From Mesorhizobium huakuii (GTDB taxonomy: Bacteria > Pseudomonadota > Alphaproteobacteria > Rhizobiales > Rhizobiaceae): a stretch of DNA of 64,000 bases. The DNA lies in NCBI RefSeq assembly GCF_030160235.1, contig NZ_BSNY01000041.1, positions 1-64,000 of the forward strand. Direction: 5' to 3'. Positions 63,263-64,000 of the stretch are shown in pieces. The translations under genes and the position numbers were made by a program. Within the stretch, counting starts at the first letter, position 1, and the number at the start of each line of letters is the position of its first letter. A model generated the notes under the pieces. That model was not told the DNA's origin and searched no databases. It worked only from the letters and a program-made list of their open reading frames with translations.

Positions 63263-64000
63263 TTAGGCTTTTCCTCCCGTTCTTCCGAGCAGATTTCGGC
63301 GAACTTCGGCCGGGGTCGAGTTTCGCTCCCGCCGCATTGCGCGCGTCAAGGCGCTCTGGTCAGAGTGACCGCTGAAAATCGCGATATCCGCGATGGAAAG
63401 GCGCGGATCGGCAAGCATCCGTTCAGCCGCATCGAGGCGCATCGCAACCAAATGCGCGTGCGGAGTGGTCGCGCGCCGTCTGGTGAAGGCTTCATGTAGA
63501 CGGGTTGGGCTCATCCCCGCCGCTTCTGCGATATCGGCAATGCGGATTGGGTCGGCAAGCTTTCTTTCCATGAACGCCGTGGCTCTTTTGACAGCAAGCT
63601 CTGCGCGATCCGGACGACCCCTGGCAGGAGCGATGCGATCCAGCAGCAATGTGGACCAGGCGTGTCGAAGCGAGGCGGAAAGCTCCTGCGATGCCGCCAG
63701 CACCGCCATGTAGTCGATCAGGCCGTGAACCTCCCGGCCAATCGCAAAAAATGCGGGCATGTCTTCATCCGGCTCCCGGATGCCGAGGCGGGACGGCAGG
63801 TCGAGGACAACGAAAGAGTCCGTTTGTTTGGCGTAGAACGCGTGCTGGCAACCGGCGGAAACAAAAGCGCCAGTGCTGCCCGAAACCCGTCCTGAACGGT
63901 GCCCCAGATCGATTTCGAGTGCTCCGGAAACGGGCAGGACCACTTGGGGATAGTCATGCTGGTGCCTCTCGACCTCCCCGGAATATCTTCGGATTTCAAC
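63263..64000 (-). CDS. AraC-family transcriptional regulator, partial (N-terminus beyond the window)
   Basis: The frame is open to the right edge (245 residues seen). It has a cupin-like sensing region (RHQHDYPQVVLPVSGALEIDL) and a C-terminal double HTH (IADIAEAAGMSPTRLHEAFTRR; IADIAIFSGHSDQSALTRAMRRE). A GTG at 63943 lies inside the cupin, so the true start must be further right. It lies 80 bases upstream of the HAD gene on the same strand. Confidence 0.9.
   Translation of the reverse strand, partial: VEIRRYSGEVERHQHDYPQVVLPVSGALEIDLGHRSGRVSGSTGAFVSAGCQHAFYAKQTDSFVVLDLPSRLGIREPDEDMPAFFAIGREVHGLIDYMAVLAASQELSASLRHAWSTLLLDRIAPARGRPDRAELAVKRATAFMERKLADPIRIADIAEAAGMSPTRLHEAFTRRRATTPHAHLVAMRLDAAERMLADPRLSIADIAIFSGHSDQSALTRAMRRERNSTPAEVRRNLLGRTGGKA

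Overview
The window looks like a chromosomal segment of a Mesorhizobium-type bacterium (Rhizobiales, Alphaproteobacteria). It is GC-rich throughout. It carries the alphaproteobacterial order tolQ-tolR-tolA-tolB-pal-cpoB-tilS-ftsH, together with ruvCAB, serC-serA and an rcdA gene. It also has a serC leader of the rhizobial type, a 6S RNA beside the 5-formyltetrahydrofolate cyclo-ligase gene, and short palindromic repeats of rhizobial style. I see no phage, insertion sequence, CRISPR array, tRNA or rRNA.

Layout. 1-10066: a truncated proline-rich membrane protein, purA, an EamA transporter, serC-serA, two paralogous outer-membrane beta-barrel genes and glmM. 10067-12393: two plus-strand genes for secreted Cys/Trp-repeat proteins lie between ftsH and glmM, followed by a pair of inverted short repeats. 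12394-27757: ftsH, tilS, cpoB, pal, tolBARQ, ybgC, a divergent exported GH5 glycosidase, an exported phosphoesterase, ruvBAC and rcdA. 27758-28183: no protein gene, but a strong small-RNA candidate. 28184-35562: small membrane proteins, a TauE-type exporter, a methyltransferase, an Lrp regulator divergent from an EamA transporter, a ThiE-like protein, a Sel1 protein and an oxidoreductase. 35667-46036: a LysR regulator, efp, an inositol-phosphatase gene, a hemolysin III-like gene, a MotA-like/OmpA-like motor pair, an M32 carboxypeptidase, an ABC exporter and rpmE. 46037-56014: regulators and small enzyme cassettes (AraC, TetR/NmrA, ArsR/SRPBCC/VOC), yebC, terC, ymdB and the cyclo-ligase. 56110-64000: 6S RNA, a MoxR/VWA gene pair split by three extra genes, a metallo-beta-lactamase-fold protein, msrB, two small hypotheticals, a haloacid dehalogenase and a truncated AraC regulator.

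Themes. Much of the window serves envelope building and division: Tol-Pal with CpoB, FtsH, GlmM for peptidoglycan precursors, and the beta-barrel proteins. The most striking pattern is regulatory. Perfect CtrA-type boxes (TTAA-N7-TTAA) occur at four intergenic places. Two lie at nearly the same distance (82 and 83 bases) upstream of the two beta-barrel genes. One lies upstream of rcdA, whose Caulobacter homologue delivers CtrA to ClpXP. The fourth overlaps the predicted promoter of a roughly 98-nt small-RNA candidate that ends just upstream of the rcdA box. Together they suggest a local cell-cycle circuit (CtrA, small RNA, RcdA) with envelope outputs. This is inferred from sequence only.

Several genes are pairs of a regulator and its likely target with a visible operator: an ArsR gene with a perfect 20-nt palindrome over its start codon, an Lrp gene with a 17-nt palindrome, and a TetR gene divergent from an NmrA-family gene.
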